This document shows, in pieces, positions 62,227 through 64,000 of a stretch of DNA of 64,000 nucleotides. Both the position numbers and the translations under genes were made by a program. Position 1 is the stretch's first letter. Each line of letters begins with the position of its first letter. Where the stretch lies: positions 62,001 through 126,000 of the forward strand of contig JAZBOS010000128.1 of NCBI GenBank assembly GCA_036351255.1, given 5' to 3'. The DNA is from Bacteroides sp. Lineage in GTDB: Bacteria; Bacteroidota; Bacteroidia; Bacteroidales; UBA7960. Under the pieces are notes generated by a model, which saw nothing but the letters and a program-made list of their open reading frames with translations, had not been told where the DNA came from and made no database searches.

Positions 62227-63783
62227 CTAATAACCAGCATTTTGGACAAAGGTTCCATTGGAGAGGTCAATCTCCGTTTGCGGGATGGGCAAGAAGCCTT
62301 TGGTTGCCGGTTTAAAGGTCACGTCAAACAATTGCTGGTCTCCAATATAATTGGGGCCCCTTATGCCAGAATCCGTCAGGGTCTGATTGGCAAAATCAAT
62401 TCCCTGCCTTAGTACATCGAAATAGCGAAGTCCTTCCAATGACAATTCCAGCCTTCTTTCCTCCAGGATGTTTTCAAGGGTTGCAGGAACGCTGGGAAGG
62501 TCAACTCTAATCCTAACACGATCAAGATATTGCTGTGCATTGGGACTTCCAAGTTCAGCAGCCATCAGCAGAACGTCAGAGAAGCGAATGACTCTGTGAT
62601 TACTGGTGCGGTTTAGTTCAAATTGCCCATCAGAACCCCAGTGCTCCCGATCAGAGGTATATTTCCTTGAGAAGTACCCGGTATGCTGGTAACCTGTGGT
62701 AAGGGTGCCGTCAAGTTGCTCTTGCGTAACAATTGTGTGCTGAATTCTTGGATCTTCTTCCAGATCAAGGAACAGTTTGTGGTTGACTGGTGCAAAACTC
62801 CAGCCCCTGTTCCAGTTAGTGGAACCCGAAACCCTGGGCCCTTGCATTTGTGCAGCCAGGTTTCCTGCGCCTCCCCTGGGATACTCCCAATCCCACCAAG
62901 GCAGTTCGTCACCGTAAGAAATCTCAAAAACCGACTCTATCCCAAATTCACCAGCCAGTTTGAAGTTTTCGGAATAGTCAGGGAACAGATCATGGCCGCT
63001 ATTCTGAATGAGATCTTCGAGTTGTTGCAGCACAAAGGCCTGATTAACCGTGTTACTGCCTGCTGTCATTTCAGCACCGTAAACCCCGTTGTAGAATAAG
63101 TAAGCCCTTGCCAATAGTCCTTGGGCAGCCCATTTAGTTACCCGTCCAACCTCTGCCTCGGAGACAGATTCCGGCAAATCGGTAATGGCTTCAACAAGAT
63201 CAAGTGCAATTTGGTTGTAAACTTCCTGGGGAGAACTTTGAGGCTGGTTGTATTCTGAAGGCCCGCTTATTGGCGAGGTTAAAAGCGGTATATTTTCAAA
63301 AAATCGAACCTGTTCAAAGTAGAAATATGCCCTCAGAAATTTGGCCTCGGCGATGGTTCTGGTCTTAAAACTTTCAGGAGCATCAATCCCGTCAATGATT
63401 TCCAGGAAAAGATTGGCCCGGTAAATGCCAAGGTAATTCTTTATCCAGGTAGCATGAACAATAGGGTTGGTTGGAGAAATGTTAAAGCTGTTCAATTCCT
63501 GCCAGTTCAACCCATCAATGGGGTCTGATCCACCTGCAAAGGCATCATCAGACAAGACATCAGCCACGGTAATTATTGGAGCCCATGAAACGCCCGGGGT
63601 TGATTGATAGGTAAGCACATCGTAAATGGCCACTAATGCCCTGAAAGCCTGATCCTGGGTTTGGTAATAGTTCGTGGAAACTTCCTGATCAATAGGTTTC
63701 AGGTCCAGAAAATCTTCGCTGCATGATGTCAAGAAAGAAACAATCAGCAGTGCTCTAATAGTTTTGGAAATTATATTTTTCAT
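62227..63783 (-). CDS. SusD/RagB family nutrient-binding outer-membrane lipoprotein
   Basis: 518 aa with lipobox SFLTSC (Cys 21) followed by SEDFLDLKPIDQEVSTNYYQ, the typical SusD start. TPR-like helices (ATWIKNYLGIYRANLFLEII; TIAEAKFLRAYFYFEQVRFF; TKWAAQGLLARAYLF), DVLLMAAELG, and the RagB C-terminal ERRLELSLEGLRYFDVLRQG and GFLPIPQTEIDLSNG confirm the family. SusD proteins form the lid on the SusC channel and help capture the glycan. It lies directly downstream of the SusC gene, 17 bp apart, and marks the polysaccharide utilization locus. Confidence 0.95.
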   Translation of the reverse strand: MKNIISKTIRALLIVSFLTSCSEDFLDLKPIDQEVSTNYYQTQDQAFRALVAIYDVLTYQSTPGVSWAPIITVADVLSDDAFAGGSDPIDGLNWQELNSFNISPTNPIVHATWIKNYLGIYRANLFLEIIDGIDAPESFKTRTIAEAKFLRAYFYFEQVRFFENIPLLTSPISGPSEYNQPQSSPQEVYNQIALDLVEAITDLPESVSEAEVGRVTKWAAQGLLARAYLFYNGVYGAEMTAGSNTVNQAFVLQQLEDLIQNSGHDLFPDYSENFKLAGEFGIESVFEISYGDELPWWDWEYPRGGAGNLAAQMQGPRVSGSTNWNRGWSFAPVNHKLFLDLEEDPRIQHTIVTQEQLDGTLTTGYQHTGYFSRKYTSDREHWGSDGQFELNRTSNHRVIRFSDVLLMAAELGSPNAQQYLDRVRIRVDLPSVPATLENILEERRLELSLEGLRYFDVLRQGIDFANQTLTDSGIRGPNYIGDQQLFDVTFKPATKGFLPIPQTEIDLSNGTFVQNAGY

Positions 63784-63800
63784 GTCCCTTATGTTTTACA

Positions 63801-64000
63801 TTAAAATGAAATGGTAGTTCCCAAACGGAAAGTTCTTGCCTGTGGATAAACCCCGCGGTCAATTCCAATGTCAAAGGAACTTAAGGCCCCAATTTCTGGA
63901 TCGGCACCAGTATATCTGGTGAGCGTAACAAGATTTTCGGCAGAAACATATACTCGTAGTGTTGAAGCCTTTATCCTTTGCAGTATTTTATGCGGGAAGG
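63801..64000 (-). CDS. SusC/RagA-type TonB-dependent transporter, C-terminal end (cut by window)
   Basis: Only the last 66 residues are inside the window. They read LRVYVSAENLVTLTRYTGAD followed by PEIGALSSFDIGIDRGVYPQ and ARTFRLGTTISF with a stop at 63801, the signature ending of SusC proteins, including the final aromatic residue of the last beta-strand. SusC forms the outer-membrane channel for glycan import with the SusD encoded just downstream. Confidence 0.93.
   Translation of the reverse strand, partial: FPHKILQRIKASTLRVYVSAENLVTLTRYTGADPEIGALSSFDIGIDRGVYPQARTFRLGTTISF

Overview
The window reads as chromosomal DNA of a Bacteroidota bacterium. The evidence is a SusC/SusD pair, three large secreted proteins with Por (type IX) secretion C-terminal tails, lipoproteins with Bacteroidota-type lipoboxes, several TAnnTTTG-type -7 promoter elements and a sphinganine-1-phosphate lyase-like gene. 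Order and genus cannot be fixed from the sequence alone. No rRNA, tRNA, CRISPR array, IS element or prophage is visible.

Left part (1-17.4 kb): a cut-off gene start (enoyl-CoA hydratase-like, weak), a secreted M14 metallocarboxypeptidase, a pirin, two very large related type IX-secreted adhesin-like proteins built from repeated Ig/PKD/FN3-like modules, a YghZ-type aldo/keto reductase, an M81 (MlrC-type) lipoprotein, a helix-hairpin-helix DUF4332-type protein and a BASS-family transporter. An intergenic 50-bp perfect palindrome with 11-bp direct repeats lies at 15.4 kb. A related, larger 11-bp-periodic element lies at 35.1 kb.

Histidine operon (17.4-24.8 kb, minus strand): hisL leader, attenuator, hisG, hisIE, hisD, hisC, hisNB, hisH, hisA, hisF. 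The leader peptide, too short for routine gene calling, has five consecutive His codons and is followed by a 13-bp perfect GC-rich hairpin and a U-tract, a textbook transcription attenuator. hisIE sits second instead of last.

Middle part (24.8-35.4 kb): a FemAB-type transferase, a B12-binding radical SAM protein, a YkgJ-type cysteine-cluster pseudogene with three in-frame stops and no frameshift, katG, an S1P lyase-like PLP enzyme, a RhlE-type DEAD-box helicase with a long structured leader, and an FAD oxidoreductase that probably starts at TTG.

Right part (35.4-64 kb, all minus strand): a beta-glucan, probably laminarin/beta-1,3(1,6)-glucan, utilization locus. It reads from the right edge: SusC (cut), SusD, sugar-porter MFS, a clan GH-A lipoprotein, then a second transcription unit with a clan GH-A enzyme fused to a predicted outer-membrane beta-barrel, a glycan-binding-type lipoprotein, a GH16 lipoprotein, a large clan GH-Q (GH94/149/161-like) phosphorylase, a GPH symporter, a GH17 lipoprotein, a GH30 lipoprotein, a second GPH symporter, two overlapping signal-less GH17 genes and a type IX-secreted three-repeat binding protein, closed by a terminator. 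A membrane-spanning propeller/Y_Y_Y/LuxR-HTH regulator follows. The proposed logic is surface cutting by GH16/GH30/GH17 and the barrel-tethered enzyme, uptake by SusCD and possibly the barrel, inner-membrane import by three MFS-type carriers, and cytosolic phosphorolysis and GH17 processing. The enzyme-barrel fusion and the his attenuator are the strongest candidates for something little described.
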